Assembly: GCA_002505805.1 (NCBI GenBank)
Contig: DAWB01000226.1
Span: 1 to 5,925 of the forward strand
Source: Methanosaeta sp. UBA80
GTDB taxonomy: Archaea; Halobacteriota; Methanosarcinia; Methanotrichales; Methanotrichaceae
Direction of reading: 5' to 3'
DNA length: 5,925 nt
A program made the position numbers and the translations under genes. Below are positions 4,590 through 5,925 of this stretch, piece by piece (the stretch's first letter is position 1; every line of letters starts with the position of its first letter). Under the pieces are notes generated by a model. The model saw nothing but the letters and a program-made list of their open reading frames with translations, searched no databases and was not told the DNA's origin.

Positions 4590-5925
4590 TCACTCCCCCT
4601 CCACCCGCCTCTTCCTCTCCCCCGCTTCCTTTGCTGCCTCCCCCTTGCCCAGCACCTTCGCCACTGCCTCTATGGCCTCCAGGTACCTCACCATCTGGTC
4701 CAGCCAGTTTATGAGATCGCCTTGGTAGGCGTACATGCCGTAGCGATCGGAGAAGTGGTTGATGATCTCCTCCGGGCTCTTGCCCTCCTCTCGCAGCTCC
4801 AGTATCCGCAGGGAAATGCTCTTCTGGACGCAGCCGCAGTAAGGAGATTCCTTATGGGTGCAGCGCAGAAAGTCCCTTGCGAAGTCCAGGCAGTATCTCT
4901 GTAGCTTGTTCTCCAGCTCACGCAAATCAGCGCTGGAGAGCAGATCCAGAAATGAGCCGTGCAGCGCCCTCTGGGAGATCTGCATGTGCAGCTTGGTGGA
5001 GATCCTCTCTGCAAACTTGAGGTAGAGGTCCTCGAAGCTCTCCAGCTCCACGGCAATCTCCAGGGGCCCCTTTCTCTTTTTCAGAAGCCTGGCTATGCTA
5101 TCCACCTGCTCCGGCGCCAGAAAGTGGGCCGCCGCCGCCTCGCCCAGCTGAGTGGGTGCGATGCCCTGGACCAGATCAGCCTTCTCCAGGGAAGCCAGGG
5201 CGCTGTTCAGGTCATCCAGGCCCACGGTGAGGGCATGCAGCCTCTCCAGATCCGCCCTGCTTTTTGCTGCCACGGCATTGGCCAGGACCTCCTCAAGCTG
5301 CTGCTGCTCCTCGAACTGGGGCGAGACATCCTCCATCTGGCCGTTTAAAAGGGCCAGGGCCATCTCATCCTCCGACTCCCCCCGCCCGGAGGAAAAGCGA
5401 CGGCCCGGCTCAGCCAGGATGTAGACCAGCCCCTTATCGTGGTAGCCGGGCCGGCCTGCCCGGCCCAGCATCTGATTGAACTCATGGACATTGAGCCACT
5501 CTATGCCCATAGCCAAGGATTCGAAGACCACCTGGGAGGCGGGAAAGTCCACCCCCGCCGCCAGGGCGGCAGTGGTGACCACGGTATGAATCCTGCCCTC
5601 ACCGAAGAGCTCCTCGATCCTCTTTCTCTCCGGATACTGCAGTCCGGCATGGTAAGCCGCCGCACCGGGAATGGCGTCGGCCAGAGCATAGCAGTTCTTT
5701 CTGGAGTTGGTGAAGACTATGCTCTGGCCTCGATAGCCTGTGGATGAGGTCAGATCCTGGGCCTCCCGGCACAGTTGCCGCAGCAGCTTCCTCTTCTCCG
5801 GGCCGGAGGAGAAGATGAGGTGCCTCTCGATAGGCACGGGCCGGACCTCATACTCCACCAAGGTGGCGCCCAGCCTCTTGGCCAGGGCGGCAGGGTTTCC
5901 CACTGTGGCGGAGAGGAAGATGAAC
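4590..5925 (-). CDS. SF2 ATP-dependent helicase (COG1202-like), N-terminal half outside window
   Basis: C-terminal 444 residues of an archaeal superfamily 2 helicase, an ATP-driven nucleic-acid unwinding enzyme. The frame is open to the right edge, so the GTG at 5903 is internal. Just upstream of it the reading is FIFLSAT, helicase motif III, continuing VGNPAALAKRLG. Motif IV region is SIVFTNSRKNC (visible residues about 68-78). Motif V is VVTTAALAAGVDFPASQVVF (115-134). Motif VI is QMLGRAGRPGY (151-161). The Walker A and DExH motifs must lie beyond the window. After residue 200 comes a helical domain, then a Cys cluster (C345, C355, C363, C365; the last three in RCTHKESPYCGC) and a helical tail ending in a basic KRRVEGE. 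The C-terminal domain resembles the DUF5814 region of archaeal helicases, recalled and not searched. Part of the 3' end is duplicated at 3399-3492. Confidence 0.88.
   Translation of the reverse strand, partial: FIFLSATVGNPAALAKRLGATLVEYEVRPVPIERHLIFSSGPEKRKLLRQLCREAQDLTSSTGYRGQSIVFTNSRKNCYALADAIPGAAAYHAGLQYPERKRIEELFGEGRIHTVVTTAALAAGVDFPASQVVFESLAMGIEWLNVHEFNQMLGRAGRPGYHDKGLVYILAEPGRRFSSGRGESEDEMALALLNGQMEDVSPQFEEQQQLEEVLANAVAAKSRADLERLHALTVGLDDLNSALASLEKADLVQGIAPTQLGEAAAAHFLAPEQVDSIARLLKKRKGPLEIAVELESFEDLYLKFAERISTKLHMQISQRALHGSFLDLLSSADLRELENKLQRYCLDFARDFLRCTHKESPYCGCVQKSISLRILELREEGKSPEEIINHFSDRYGMYAYQGDLINWLDQMVRYLEAIEAVAKVLGKGEAAKEAGERKRRVEGE

Noticed and set aside
4590..5903. Treating GTG at 5903 as the helicase start
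   Set aside because: The frame is open through to the window edge and the residues just upstream read FIFLSAT, the conserved motif III, so the gene is cut by the window.

Overview
This window comes from an archaeon, most likely a methanogen of the Methanosarcinales and perhaps Methanothrix/Methanosaeta-like. The archaeal assignment rests on ribosomal protein L15e, the protein subunits Rpp30 and Pop5 of archaeal/eukaryotic-type RNase P, the archaeal COG1325 RNA-binding protein, an archaeal-type SF2 helicase, TATA-like boxes about 25-30 bases upstream of start codons, and apparently leaderless genes. The genus is an inference from general sequence character, not a search.

Bases 1-2310 (minus strand) hold a tightly packed RNA-processing/translation operon, read right to left: rpl15e, a COG1325 RNA-binding protein (TTG start), rnp3 (Rpp30) and rnp2 (Pop5, running off the left edge). 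The last three are joined by two 4-base ATGA stop/start overlaps. The order matches the start of the archaeal exosome/RNase P/proteasome superoperon, which typically continues with psmA, SBDS, rrp4 and rrp41 beyond rnp2. A TATA-like element lies upstream of rpl15e.

Bases 2382-3227 (minus) encode an acidic 281-residue protein that I do not recognise. It has its own probable near-leaderless promoter.

Bases 3228-4580 look like an accessory patch with lower GC. They hold a broken, frameshifted copy of the 3' end of the neighbouring helicase gene (3399-3492), a DUF433 (VapB-type) antitoxin-like gene with no toxin beside it, a convergent winged-helix regulator whose 3' end overlaps it, and a divergent 93-residue conserved-looking small protein. 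The broken copy and the intact helicase 3' end are direct repeats bracketing the patch, which suggests it arose by insertion into, or duplication at, the helicase 3' end.

Bases 4590-5925 (minus) hold the C-terminal 444 residues of a large SF2 (COG1202-like) helicase, entering at motif III (SAT) and ending with a Cys-containing C-terminal domain. Its N-terminal ATPase half lies outside the window.

No tRNA, rRNA, CRISPR array, transposase or integrase was seen. I see no convincing novel system. The best lead is the repeat-bracketed patch with its orphan antitoxin and regulator.
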